A stretch of DNA of 64,000 nt from CAYNWT01 sp964485095 (GTDB lineage Bacteria; Planctomycetota; Planctomycetia; Planctomycetales; Planctomycetaceae). Of this stretch, positions 7,213 to 16,275 are shown piece after piece (position 1 is the stretch's first letter; every line of letters starts with the position of its first letter). Made by a program: the position numbers and the translations under genes. Below the pieces are notes generated by a model. It was not told the origin of the DNA. It was given only the letters and a program-made list of their open reading frames with translations, and made no database searches. The stretch is from the NCBI GenBank assembly GCA_964485095.1, contig CAZAIB010000019.1, positions 1-64,000 of the forward strand. Reading direction: 5' to 3'.

Positions 7213-10101
7213 TTGAATCTTGTGACAGACTCATTTCCGCCAATCTATTTCGACGGCACGCTCCGCCCCTCACAGGTCGATGTCGCAAAGATCGCGCGTG
7301 AGCAATTGGAACGCGGCGAACGCCGGCTGCACATCGTGGCTCCGCCCGGTTCCGGCAAGACGGTCGTCGGTTTGTACCTATGGGCCGAGTGTGTGAAGCG
7401 ACCGGCGCTGGTTCTTTCTCCGAACTCAGCCATCCAGGCACAATGGGCAGCCCGGACTAGTTTGTTTAAGCGACGGGACGAGGTGGATGTTGCTCCCGAC
7501 GTCAGCACGTCGCCAAAGCAACCCGGCCTGCTGACATCGCTAACGTACCAGTCCGTCACGATGCCCGCCGGAGCCAGCGAAGAACTCGACGCCCGCGCCA
7601 CGGATCTTTGGATCGAGGTTCTGCTGGACAACGATCAAGCGGATAGTCCCGCCGCTGCCGAGATTTGGATCAACGATCTGCGGCTCCACAATCCTGATTA
7701 CTACAACCAGCGACTGGGGCACTACCGCAAGCGTGTTCGTGACGATGATGCAATCTCCGGCCAGGCAATCGAGTCTCTCCATCAGTCCGCGCAGGCGACT
7801 TTGGAACGATTGAAGGACGCGGACATCGGCTTGCTTATCCTGGACGAGTGCCATCACTTGATGGGACATTGGGGTCGCGTACTGGCGGAGGTTGGTGAGT
7901 ACTTTGGGAACCCGGTGATCGTCGGACTGACCGCCACGCCGCCCGATCGTGGCGGGAAGAAGCAATACGACATTGATCGATACGATGAATTCTTCGGCAG
8001 CATCGATTACGAAGTGCCGGTTCCGGCCGTCGTGAAGGACGGGTTCCTCGCACCGTACCAGGACCTGGCATACTTCGTGCGACCGACCAGCGACGAACTT
8101 GCCTACATCGCAAAAGCCGACGAGCAGTTCGAGAACATCGTCCGGGATCTGTGCGCACCGCGGACGGCTCCACAGTCGGAAGTTGCGAGTGAACCGACTG
8201 AGCCTGCGCCGCCAATCGATGGTCAGCAGCCAACAGAGATCGATCCGCCAGAACCAGAAATCCGCGAGTCGTTACTGGACTGGCTGTCGCGTGTTCTCAC
8301 AGAAAAGCGAACACCAACCGGCGTCGTCAAAGACTGGCGGGCCTTTCACCGACGCGACTCAGAATTCGCGGCCGCGGCGGTTCGGTTCCTCACGCGGCAT
8401 GAAATTGAACTGCCGCCGGACGTGCCTTACATCCCGATGACGCCCGATGACGACGATGAGGAAATGCTGATCACCGTGTTCGATCGGTATGTGCGTCACT
8501 GCCTCCGGCGTTCTCCTCATGCCGACGATCACCAACTGGCGGAGCTCGCGATCGATCGACTGCGACTGCTGGGCGTTCAAATAACCGACACCGGGCACCG
8601 ACCGTGCGCGTCTCCTGTGTCGCGCGTCATCGCGTACACGCAAAGCAAAACAGATGCACTGCTGCCGATTCTGTCTGCTGAAATGGATTTGCTGGGCGAC
8701 GATCTGCGAGCGGTCGTGATCGCCGACTACGAAAAGACATCGGCCATTAGCGCTGAGGTCGCTCATCTGCTGGATTCTGAAGCGGGCGGCGCGGTGGCTG
8801 CGTTTCGTCGGATTCTTTCAGAACCGAAAACCAATCAGCTCGATCCCGTGTTGCTGACGGGCGCGACGGTTCTTGTGGATTCAGACCTATCAGAACGGCT
8901 CATCTTCGAAGCCGGGATGTGGCTTGAGCAACGCGGGATGTTTGTCGAACTGAAGCGAACCACCAAAGATGGCTTCTGCATCATATCCGGCAGCGGCAAA
9001 GACTGGTGCCCGCGGGTCTACGTCGAACTGCTGACTGAAATGTTCCAACGTGGACTGACCAGGTGTCTGGTCGGAACGCGAGGCTTGCTGGGTGAAGGCT
9101 GGGACGCGAACACAATCAACGTCCTCATCGATCTATCTACAGTCACGACATCAATGACCGTCAACCAACTGCGCGGCCGTTCGATTCGTCTGAACCCAAA
9201 AGATCCCGACAAACTTTCCAACAACTGGGACGTCGTCTGCATCGCGCCGGAGTTCACCAAAGGACTGGATGACTATCGCCGGTTCATCCGCAAGCACAAA
9301 ACGGTGTTCGGTATCTGCGACGACGGAGCGATTGAAAAGGGAGTCGGCCACGTTCATGCGGCATTCACCGAATTGAAACCCGAACTGTTAGATGGTTCCG
9401 TTTCGGCTCTCAACGCGGACATGCTGGAACGCGCGACGCGGCGCGAACACGTCTACGGACAATGGAAGATCGGCGAACCGTATTCTGCCGAACCAATCAA
9501 GGCCGTCGAGATACGCAGTCGGACCGGTTCGAAACCAGACGACTCAGGGCCACTTCCGCTGCCGCCGTTCAAAGGCGTGCATGAACCATGGACCAGAAAA
9601 TCCCTGGCGCTGGCAGTCGGCGAAGCCGTGCTGGCCGCGCTGTACGAAACGAAACAGCTGGCAGGCGCCTGGCCGGTTCATGTGTCTGAACGTGATGGCG
9701 GCTTTGTTCGCGTGTTTCTTGAAAACGCAGGCGAGGAAGACGCTGAGACGTTTTCCGTTGCGTTCCGAGAAGCGATGGGGCCACTTTCGAATCCCCGCTA
9801 CGTGATTCCGCGATCGGTGGACTTTCCGAAGAAATCGTTTTTCAAACGGCTGCTGCCATCCGTCATCCGCCGGTTCTTCGAAACTCGCGATCGCCAGATG
9901 GCGATGCTTCACGCGGTTCCGTCTGCCCTGGCAACCAAACGCGAAGTGGTTGACGTTTACCAGAAGTACTGGAACCAGTTTGTGAGCCCGGGCGAAGCGG
10001 TGTACTCTAAGAACAAAGACGGCGAATCAATGATCAGCGACGCCACTCGTGACGGCTATCTTCCCGACGCCGTTGTCCACGACAAAGAGATCTTCATGTG
10101 A
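7213..10101 (+). CDS. Superfamily 2 DEAD/DEAH-type helicase, 962 aa
   Basis: Motifs in order: LRPSQ (17-21), Walker A APPGSGKT (43-50), Walker B DECHH (211-215), motif III TATPP (240-244), a long insertion with an acidic/proline-rich stretch (about residues 318-355), then helicase C motifs V-VI in GTRGLLGEGWDAN (about residue 622) and QLRGRSIR. About 300 further C-terminal residues are unassigned. The fold is like type III restriction and RAD25-type helicases acting on double-stranded nucleic acid. The start is TTG at 7213 with a possible GTG at 7222; no strong ribosome site decides. The stop overlaps the next gene by 4 nt. Role could be repair or defence; no nuclease or methyltransferase is visible beside it. 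Confidence 0.88.
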   Translation: MNLVTDSFPPIYFDGTLRPSQVDVAKIAREQLERGERRLHIVAPPGSGKTVVGLYLWAECVKRPALVLSPNSAIQAQWAARTSLFKRRDEVDVAPDVSTSPKQPGLLTSLTYQSVTMPAGASEELDARATDLWIEVLLDNDQADSPAAAEIWINDLRLHNPDYYNQRLGHYRKRVRDDDAISGQAIESLHQSAQATLERLKDADIGLLILDECHHLMGHWGRVLAEVGEYFGNPVIVGLTATPPDRGGKKQYDIDRYDEFFGSIDYEVPVPAVVKDGFLAPYQDLAYFVRPTSDELAYIAKADEQFENIVRDLCAPRTAPQSEVASEPTEPAPPIDGQQPTEIDPPEPEIRESLLDWLSRVLTEKRTPTGVVKDWRAFHRRDSEFAAAAVRFLTRHEIELPPDVPYIPMTPDDDDEEMLITVFDRYVRHCLRRSPHADDHQLAELAIDRLRLLGVQITDTGHRPCASPVSRVIAYTQSKTDALLPILSAEMDLLGDDLRAVVIADYEKTSAISAEVAHLLDSEAGGAVAAFRRILSEPKTNQLDPVLLTGATVLVDSDLSERLIFEAGMWLEQRGMFVELKRTTKDGFCIISGSGKDWCPRVYVELLTEMFQRGLTRCLVGTRGLLGEGWDANTINVLIDLSTVTTSMTVNQLRGRSIRLNPKDPDKLSNNWDVVCIAPEFTKGLDDYRRFIRKHKTVFGICDDGAIEKGVGHVHAAFTELKPELLDGSVSALNADMLERATRREHVYGQWKIGEPYSAEPIKAVEIRSRTGSKPDDSGPLPLPPFKGVHEPWTRKSLALAVGEAVLAALYETKQLAGAWPVHVSERDGGFVRVFLENAGEEDAETFSVAFREAMGPLSNPRYVIPRSVDFPKKSFFKRLLPSVIRRFFETRDRQMAMLHAVPSALATKREVVDVYQKYWNQFVSPGEAVYSKNKDGESMISDATRDGYLPDAVVHDKEIFM

Positions 10102-10445
10102 ACGCCGACCGCAACGACCAGAACCCGTACAGCGCATCAGACCTGGACGAGCCGATGGTTTCGAACACGAAGACCACAACGACAGCCCGCGGCCGGTTCT
10201 GGGCGACGCTGTTTATCATTCTAACGGGGTTTCGAGCGTTCGCCCTGATACCCCAAACGACTTCATACACTAACAGGCTCGGTTTCGAAGTCGCGATGGC
10301 ACAGTTGATTGCATCAGCCATCGCATTCGTCCTTGCGTGCATCGCGTGGTCCTTCCTGGGACCAGACTCGAACCATAAATCAAGGGGACGGTTGGCACTT
10401 GGGCTTAGTGGGTTCATCTTTGTGCTGTCACTGCTGATAATCTGA
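10098..10445 (+). CDS. Small two-helix membrane protein, function unknown
   Basis: This 115-aa protein starts with GTG inside the helicase stop (ATGTGA overlap), so its translation is probably coupled to the helicase. The first 30 residues are polar. Two or three hydrophobic segments follow: about 33-52, 66-86 and 98-115, the last running to the C-terminus (FIFVLSLLII). I recognise no family. The 3' three quarters of the gene is duplicated as a decayed copy at 12435-12668, and the two intact C-terminal halves differ by five substitutions in 49 residues. Confidence 0.72.
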   Translation: MNADRNDQNPYSASDLDEPMVSNTKTTTTARGRFWATLFIILTGFRAFALIPQTTSYTNRLGFEVAMAQLIASAIAFVLACIAWSFLGPDSNHKSRGRLALGLSGFIFVLSLLII

Positions 10446-10446
10446 C

Positions 10447-10465
10447 GCAGCCAAACGCTGGCTGC
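10447..10465 (+). terminator. Stem-loop just after the helicase operon
   Basis: GCAGCCA (10447-10453) and TGGCTGC (10459-10465) form a perfect 7-bp stem with a 5-nt loop, 2 nt past the stop of the membrane-protein gene. There is no T run, so termination is only suggested by position. The duplicated copy at 12.6 kb lacks this hairpin. Confidence 0.35.
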
Positions 10466-10550
10466 CACCGAAGACCCGAGCTGCGAGTCCCGGCCCCAGA
10501 CAACCGCTATGGTCGGAGGCAGCTTCGTTTCAATTGCGCGATGACATTCA

Positions 10551-10682
10551 TTGAGACGGTCGAGTTACGGCTACGAGCCACCAGCGAAGCAAGAAGAGCC
10601 TGCTGCTGCAGCGAAACAGCTCGGAGACGACGAAGAGAAGGCCACGAAGACGAGGAGTAGTCGACGCGAACCACGACCCTGA
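10551..10682 (+). other. Possible gene remnant, 43 codons
   Basis: A + strand frame open from TTG 10551 to TGA 10682 encodes a charged, Ala/Glu/Lys-rich peptide with YGYEPPAKQ near its start and RSSRREPRP at its end. This composition looks like the disordered C-terminus of a real protein, but a stop lies immediately upstream and no start or ribosome site is convincing. The rest of the 10446-10705 gap holds only the stem-loop above. It may be the tail of a deleted gene or chance. Confidence 0.22.
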
Positions 10683-10705
10683 TTCGCGCCGATTTGTTCC
10701 GTGAG

Positions 10706-12163
10706 CTATGACAAGTCGGCGAAGAACTGGTCCAGATGGTCCATCTTCTCGTTACTGGCGTTCACAGTTTCGTCGGATGTGTTGTTGAAGCCCGCCCAGA
10801 TGCCCTCGACTGGGAACCCGGCTCGAACCATCATGTTCGTCACGAAAGACTCGGCCCAGTCTTCCTTCGGGTTGAAACTCGCGTAAGCAGAAACGAAAGC
10901 CGCTGACGCGTCATGGACCCACCGATCACCCTCCTCACCGGACTCAGACTCTCCGGTCTGAACACGGCCTTTTCTCCAGCCGCTGATGTCGCGGAAGTCA
11001 GAGACGAAGTCGTTCTCGCGAGCCTCATCCCAAAAGTGGCCGATCTCATGTAACAGGATATAGTTCGCCGCGATATCATCGCCGGCGAACGCGCGATCCA
11101 GCATCGCGATTCGCATGTCGTTGTTGGTTGCGAGCGCCCCACCGCCATCCCGTGAGTCTCCAAATCGTTTGATCTCCATGACATTGCCATTGTGCTGCTT
11201 CAGCAGATCCGTGTTACCGGTCCTGTCCATCAGCATTTCCAGGCTTTGGTCAAGGGTTTCGATTTCATCCTCGCTCCAGGCAGCATACGTGTGCCATGTA
11301 CTGACCGTCGAATGATCGGTGTCGATGAACCGTACTTCCGCATCGTTGCCATCAAGGTCGTTTACAGTGTCATTGTGTGTCGACTGGAACGTCCCTGGCT
11401 GATCGTGCCATAGCAGAAACCGATCGCCGCCTGTTCCGCCGATTAGAGTGTCCTGTCCCAGGCCTCCGAACACTCCGTCAGCTCCGCGTTCTCCATCGAG
11501 TCGGTCGTTGTCCTCACCGCCGAAGAGGCGATCGCTGCCTGAACCGCCAAGCAGCGTGTCGTTACCCGAGTCACCGTCAAGCTGGTCCGCTCCACTTCCT
11601 CCGGTGGCCCAGTCACTGTGGCTACCGCCAAAGATGGAGTCGTCGCCCGCTCCGCCGTAGAGAGTGTCGTTACGCTGACCGCCCTTCAATTGGTCATTCC
11701 CATTGCGGCCAAGAATCTGGTCGTGGCCGCCATTGCCTTCGATCTGATCGTCACCGCTTCCGCCAAGCAACGTATCGTTTCCGCCCTGCCCCTTTAGAAC
11801 GGAAGGAACATCAGTGTCGATGCGAATGGTGTCGTGACCCCGTCGCCCGAAAACGTGAATCGTGGTGACCAGCGACTTTGGAAATCGGGAGATGCGAGTG
11901 AAGGTGCCGGGAGAGCTTTGGACTCTCACATCCAGATTGCGAACAGGTCTGCGACCCGACGTGGCCAGGGACTCAGATACGGTAATCTGGTCGGCGGCTT
12001 GCGTGCCCTGGATGGTCAGAACTCCGTCGTTCAACGAGACACTATTGAACATTGCCACCTGCGTCGGCGTCGATCCCATGGCGACGCCAGTCTTGAGTTC
12101 GCGGAGTTCCAGAGTTTGAGTTTCCGTGTTTCCCTGATGGCGGCGGCGATTGCGGCGTTTCAT
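10706..12163 (-). CDS. Secreted RTX-repeat protein with HEIGH metalloprotease motif
   Basis: The 485-aa product has four parts. A basic N-terminus carries LELRELKTG, resembling planctomycete LEPR-type export/anchor sequences. A beta-type segment covers about 45-115. At least ten RTX-like calcium-binding nonapeptides (GGxGxDxL type, e.g. GGNDTLLGGSGDDQ) lie at about 125-250. The C-terminal domain contains LLHEIGHFWDE near residue 372, an HExxH zinc-protease motif with a downstream Glu. Calcium repeats usually fold outside the cell, so I infer a secreted or cell-surface metallopeptidase. Typical RTX proteases put the catalytic domain before the repeats; here it follows them. It is a single minus-strand gene, convergent with the helicase operon. 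Confidence 0.82.
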   Translation of the reverse strand: MKRRNRRRHQGNTETQTLELRELKTGVAMGSTPTQVAMFNSVSLNDGVLTIQGTQAADQITVSESLATSGRRPVRNLDVRVQSSPGTFTRISRFPKSLVTTIHVFGRRGHDTIRIDTDVPSVLKGQGGNDTLLGGSGDDQIEGNGGHDQILGRNGNDQLKGGQRNDTLYGGAGDDSIFGGSHSDWATGGSGADQLDGDSGNDTLLGGSGSDRLFGGEDNDRLDGERGADGVFGGLGQDTLIGGTGGDRFLLWHDQPGTFQSTHNDTVNDLDGNDAEVRFIDTDHSTVSTWHTYAAWSEDEIETLDQSLEMLMDRTGNTDLLKQHNGNVMEIKRFGDSRDGGGALATNNDMRIAMLDRAFAGDDIAANYILLHEIGHFWDEARENDFVSDFRDISGWRKGRVQTGESESGEEGDRWVHDASAAFVSAYASFNPKEDWAESFVTNMMVRAGFPVEGIWAGFNNTSDETVNASNEKMDHLDQFFADLS

Positions 12164-12434
12164 GACAAGCTCCTGCTAGGTTTCCGTTGAACACCATCAC
12201 GAACGGGCGACCGGCGGACCCGTTACAGGAATTTCCAGATCGTGGCCAATTTCAAGCGCAATCACGGCCAGAACTTCGGGTGATCCCGCAGAAGTTGACG
12301 AGATTCTGATCTCAAGACCTTGGCCAGAAGGGCCTTTTCAACGTCTCAGGGTACCGCTTCACGATGCTGAGACCTTCGTGAATTGCTGATCGTTTTCGGG
12401 CGAGTAGTTCGACGATTTTTAGGAGCGATGTCGC
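12164..12434. other. Intergenic, no feature seen
   Basis: This stretch lies between the divergent start of the RTX gene and the decayed membrane-protein copy. I see no coding frame with credible composition, no tRNA and no convincing terminator or promoter. The first ~100 bp would carry the RTX gene promoter. Confidence 0.5.
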
Positions 12435-12668
12435 GGTTCTGGGACGATGCTTGTCATTCTAGCCGGGTTTCAGCGGTCGATCTGACACTCCAAACAACTG
12501 CGTACACTAGCAGCCGCGATGGCACAGTTGATTGCATCAGCCATCGCATCCGTCCTTGCGTGCGTCGCGTGGTTCTTCCTGGGACCAGACTCGAACCATA
12601 AATCATGGGGACGGTTGGCACTTGGGCTTGGTGGGTTCATCTTTGTGCTGTCACTACTGATAATCTGA
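12435..12668 (+). pseudogene. Decayed duplicate of the small membrane-protein gene
   Basis: Alignable by eye with 10195-10445. The copy lacks the first third of the gene, has small deletions before its internal ATG, including loss of much of the GGCTCGGTTTCGAAGT stretch, and is frame-disrupted upstream of that point. From the ATG at 12519 to the TGA at 12668 it stays open for 49 codons with the same length as the parent. It has five replacements (Phe/Ser, Ile/Val, Ser/Phe, Arg/Trp, Ser/Gly) and few other changes. It could be dead sequence or a still-translated two-helix micro-protein. It ends 43 bp before the M20 peptidase gene. Confidence 0.75.
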
Positions 12669-12711
12669 CCCAAGCCAGACGCCGCTTCCTTTTGCCACGA
12701 CTGCCAGCCAG

Positions 12712-13839
12712 ATGAACAGTACAGAGTACCTCAAAGAACTCGTCACGTTCCCTTCAGTGAGTTCCGAATCAAACTCCGCCGTGACCGATTGTATTGAAGG
12801 CCACCTGAAACGGATCGGGTTTCAGACAGAACGCATCGAGTACGCTGACAAACGCGGCGTTGCCAAGAGCAATGTCATCGGCAAGCTGGGCAGCGGTTCC
12901 GGCGGACTGGCCTACTTCGCCCACTCAGACGTGGTGCCGGCCGATGATTGGTCACACTCAGATGCCGGGCCATGGGTACCGGTTCTCACCGAAGATCGGT
13001 TCTACGCGCGCGGCTCGTGTGACATGAAAGGGTCACTGTCCTGCATGCTGGCTGCGGCCGAACAACATGCCAGCGGCGCCTTGAAGGCTCCGTTGTACAT
13101 CACCGTCACTGCTGACGAAGAAGTTGGCTACGGGGGCGCGATTGAAGTTGCGGCTCGGTCGAAGTTCTTCGAGGAGATGGTCGCGGGCGATGCGAACGGG
13201 ATCATCGGCGAACCGACAACCCTGGAGGTTGTGTATGCTCACAAGGGTTCGGTCGCGATGAAGGCCACCGGGCACGGCGTGGCGGCTCATTCCAGTCAGG
13301 CACACGGTGTGAACGCCAACCTGAATATGATTCCGTACTTGTCCGAAATGAAAGCAATGTACGATGAGGTGACCGGCAACCCGGAATGGGAACATTCAGA
13401 GTACGACCCGTCCGGCGTCAGCTGGAACATTGGCATCAACGACCACACGCACGCCGTGAATATCACTCCACCTCAAAGCATCTGCACGGTGTACTTCCGA
13501 ACGATGCCCGGCATGGATCCGGAACCGCTGATTGCCAGAGCCCGGGCCGCTGCTGAAGCGAATGGCCTGGATTTTGAAATCATCATCCGTGGCGAACCAA
13601 TGTACGCCGACCGAAACGGTGAGTTCATTCAGGAACTGCTGAAGATCTCCGGGCAGTCCGAAGCCCACTCAGTCTGCTACGGAACCGACGCGTCAGGCTT
13701 CACCAGACTGCGAAAGCTGGCGGTCTACGGACCGGGAAGTATCGAGCAAGCGCACACCGTTGACGAGTGGATCGCTTTGGAACAGCTGCACGCTGGCGTA
13801 GAAGCTTACGGCCGACTAATCCAGGCTTGGTGCCTTTGA
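12712..13839 (+). CDS. M20-family peptidase, ArgE/DapE-like deacylase
   Basis: The 375-aa product has the M20 metallopeptidase layout: a first zinc site with AHSDVVPADDW (His, Asp) near residue 69; the second metal region ARGSCDMKG with its Asp near 105; the catalytic TADEEVG Glu pair near 138; EPT near 168; a lid domain starting at HKGSVAMKATGHGVAAHSS; and a C-terminal His in EQAHTVDEW. These enzymes hydrolyse N-acyl amino acids such as N-acetylornithine or succinyl-diaminopimelate. The substrate cannot be fixed from sequence, and no arginine or lysine pathway gene is adjacent. It is a cytoplasmic, single + strand gene with an ATG start. Confidence 0.88.
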   Translation: MNSTEYLKELVTFPSVSSESNSAVTDCIEGHLKRIGFQTERIEYADKRGVAKSNVIGKLGSGSGGLAYFAHSDVVPADDWSHSDAGPWVPVLTEDRFYARGSCDMKGSLSCMLAAAEQHASGALKAPLYITVTADEEVGYGGAIEVAARSKFFEEMVAGDANGIIGEPTTLEVVYAHKGSVAMKATGHGVAAHSSQAHGVNANLNMIPYLSEMKAMYDEVTGNPEWEHSEYDPSGVSWNIGINDHTHAVNITPPQSICTVYFRTMPGMDPEPLIARARAAAEANGLDFEIIIRGEPMYADRNGEFIQELLKISGQSEAHSVCYGTDASGFTRLRKLAVYGPGSIEQAHTVDEWIALEQLHAGVEAYGRLIQAWCL

Positions 13840-13855
13840 TTGAATCGTGAGGCGC

Positions 13856-16093
13856 CTAGTGATTGAACAGGAACTCTTTCGTGTTCAGCAGCGCCCAGAT
13901 CAAGTCCTGGAAGTTCTGCTGAGTCGCCTTCTTGCCATCCAACGGCTTTCCTTTGGCATCCAAGACCGGCTCGTTCAAATACGCAACCGCTGTCTGAACT
14001 TCATTCGCCGTCGGCCGCCGCGACAGCGTTGTCAGGTAAAGCTCTACAACCTTGTCTTCAATCGGACTCCCCGCCTTCGCAAGTTGAGCCGCCCGGCCCG
14101 AGCCGCTTCCGAGTTTCCTCTTGATCTCTCGTGAGTTAATCAAGTGCAGACTTTGAGCGAGATTCGACGACTGAACCCGTTCACACTCGCAAACGCTCTG
14201 ACTCTCCGGCCTACCAAACACACGCAGGAACTCCGACGATTTGTTGTAGCTGTTATCAGGCAGCGCAACCGCGCGAGTACCCGGTGGCAAACTGGCAAAC
14301 CGAGTCGGTGAACCGGTCGCGTCATCAACCGCATCCAGCAACACCTCAGCCGGCAACCGTCGTGTGTAGAACCGCGAATAGTTCTGGCGATCGACAAGAT
14401 TGTGTTCGTTCGGCTGCGCGCTGAGCTGATAGGTATTCGAACGTGTAATCACGCGAACGAGTTCTTTGAGATCAAACCCGCTCTCGATAAAGTGCTTCTG
14501 AAGCGCCGCCAGCAGCGCCGGATTGGTAGGCGGATTGGTATCGCGGATGTCGTCTTCCGGTTCAATCAACCCGCGGCGAAAGAAGTGCTTCCAGTAGCGA
14601 TTGACCAACGCCCTGGCAAAGAACGGGTTCTCCGGCAAACTCATCCAGTCAGCCAGTTTGAGACGCGGATCCTGATCGGCAGTGATCTGGCCAACGTCAT
14701 CACCAAGCGCGGCCGGACGCAGATCTTCGCCCGACTTCACATTCTTCGCAGTCGCGATACCCCGTTTGTGAAAGATAAGATCCTCACCGCGCGTGCCGGT
14801 CGGCTTGCGTCCAACGCGCGTGAAGAACGCGGCGAAACTGTAGTAGTCGTCCTGGCTCCAGCGTTCAAACGGATGATGGTGACATTGAGCACACTGCATG
14901 CGAACGCCCAGGAACAGCTGGGCAACATCTTCAAGCTGCTGCTTGGGATCTTTGACCCGCTTGTACCAGGCAACGGGCGGATTGCCGACCACAGTGCCGG
15001 TCGCGGCAAGCAGTTCGCGCACAATCTGGTCGTACGAAACATTGGCCAGCAGGCTGTCTCGAATCCATGCATGGAACGCGAAGTTGGACGTAATGTCACT
15101 GGCGTCATCACGCCGGTTCTTCAACAGCGGCGTCCACTTCGCGGCAAAGTAGTCCGCGTACTGTGGCGTTTTCAGCAGCCGCTCGATAGCTAGTTCGCGC
15201 TTGTCCGATTCGGTACTGGCCGCGAAGTCGGTGGCTTCTTTCAGCGTCGGCAATCGCCCCGTGATGTCCAACGTGACACGCCGCAGAAACGTCGCGTCAT
15301 CCGCGAGCCCCGACGGCGGAATACCTATCTGTTTGAGGTTCGCGAAGACATGTTCGTCCAGAAAGTTCTTCGCTTCCGGAACCCGGTCCACCGGCGCGCC
15401 AAGCGGTACTGACGCCGAAAACACGGTACTCCGGGTTCCGTACCGAATCATGACCGCTGCGTTGCCAGGTACATCATGTACCGTGACAAGCCCGTTTGCT
15501 GACACGTCCGCCATCGCTTCCACGTTGGATTCGAACACAGCAAACTCAGTCACATCCCGACTGGTGTTGTCAGAGTAGTTCGCGAGGACCTTCAATTCCT
15601 GCTGGCCATTCATAGCAACGACAGCCTCACGAGGCCGCACTTCGATGCCAGACAAGACGGGTTCGTCCGGACCGGCGAACGCCGCGCCCTGTTCGACCCA
15701 ACGCCGAATTACTTCATAACCGACTGAATTGCGTTTGAGACGGACTCCCCCGCCATGCGGAACCCGACCAGCCGCTTTCCGCAGCAGCAGACTCTGCTGG
15801 GGAGCTGCCAGAGAAATGCGACGACCGCGAGCTTGCTTGACCAGGCTTTCGTAGTCGTCAGCTGGCTCGAAACCAAACAGCGAGAGTTCGAAACCGTTCT
15901 GCCCACCATTCGCTTTCGCATGGCAAGAGCCCGCATTGCAGCCGGCCTTGGTGAGCACCGGAACGACATCGTTCACGAAGCTAACGTCGCGGTCTTCACC
16001 AGCAGTCGCCGCGCCAACAAACGTAAGTAAAACCAGACAAACGCCTCTAGACAAAGCGCGACGCTGGTTGGTGTTGGTCGAGGGAGGGGCCAC
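13856..16093 (-). CDS. DUF1549/DUF1553 protein with bacterial Ig-like domain
   Basis: A 745-aa exported protein. A hydrophobic signal segment (about 17-31) precedes a cytochrome-like start with C-x4-C-H spacing (CNAGSCH, 52-58). A bacterial Ig-like (BID_2) domain follows at about 150-225. Then comes the DUF1549 (PSCyt2) domain with CAQCHHHPFERW, a c-type haem-like CxxCH motif, and the C-terminal DUF1553 (PSD1) domain (LADWMS..NPFFARALVNRYWKH). This family is greatly expanded in planctomycetes and usually sits beside DUF1501 genes. Proposed roles are periplasmic redox or polymer breakdown, but none is proven. It is downstream of the DUF1501 gene on the same strand. Confidence 0.9.
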   Translation of the reverse strand: MAPPSTNTNQRRALSRGVCLVLLTFVGAATAGEDRDVSFVNDVVPVLTKAGCNAGSCHAKANGGQNGFELSLFGFEPADDYESLVKQARGRRISLAAPQQSLLLRKAAGRVPHGGGVRLKRNSVGYEVIRRWVEQGAAFAGPDEPVLSGIEVRPREAVVAMNGQQELKVLANYSDNTSRDVTEFAVFESNVEAMADVSANGLVTVHDVPGNAAVMIRYGTRSTVFSASVPLGAPVDRVPEAKNFLDEHVFANLKQIGIPPSGLADDATFLRRVTLDITGRLPTLKEATDFAASTESDKRELAIERLLKTPQYADYFAAKWTPLLKNRRDDASDITSNFAFHAWIRDSLLANVSYDQIVRELLAATGTVVGNPPVAWYKRVKDPKQQLEDVAQLFLGVRMQCAQCHHHPFERWSQDDYYSFAAFFTRVGRKPTGTRGEDLIFHKRGIATAKNVKSGEDLRPAALGDDVGQITADQDPRLKLADWMSLPENPFFARALVNRYWKHFFRRGLIEPEDDIRDTNPPTNPALLAALQKHFIESGFDLKELVRVITRSNTYQLSAQPNEHNLVDRQNYSRFYTRRLPAEVLLDAVDDATGSPTRFASLPPGTRAVALPDNSYNKSSEFLRVFGRPESQSVCECERVQSSNLAQSLHLINSREIKRKLGSGSGRAAQLAKAGSPIEDKVVELYLTTLSRRPTANEVQTAVAYLNEPVLDAKGKPLDGKKATQQNFQDLIWALLNTKEFLFNH

Positions 16094-16150
16094 AGTCGTT
16101 TCCGATCAAGGCCATAAGGAGGGACGCCCGTGACGGACGCAATTGGTGTG

Positions 16151-16167
16151 GCGGGAACCAATCCCGC
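16151..16167 (-). terminator. Stem-loop between DUF1501 and DUF1549 genes
   Basis: GCGGGA (16151-16156) and TCCCGC (16162-16167) form a 6-bp stem with a 5-nt loop in the 182-bp gap between the DUF1501 stop and the next minus-strand start. There is no T run on the minus strand, so it may be a weak terminator, an RNA-stability hairpin or chance. Confidence 0.25.
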
Positions 16168-16275
16168 TGCATCAAGGATACCATGCAAAATGGGTCAGCG
16201 GAACAGGTTAACCTCAGCGGCGATCATTCTCCGGACGGAAACACAGGTTCCCTGCGTTCCAAAGAAGACTGGCGA

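Noticed and set aside
12383..12601. 72-codon + strand frame
   Set aside because: It runs in the wrong frame through the decayed membrane-protein copy; the homologous reading frame is the one ending at 12668.
14402..15193. 263-codon open frame on the + strand
   Set aside because: It is antisense to the DUF1549/DUF1553 gene; residues and codon use mirror the real gene.
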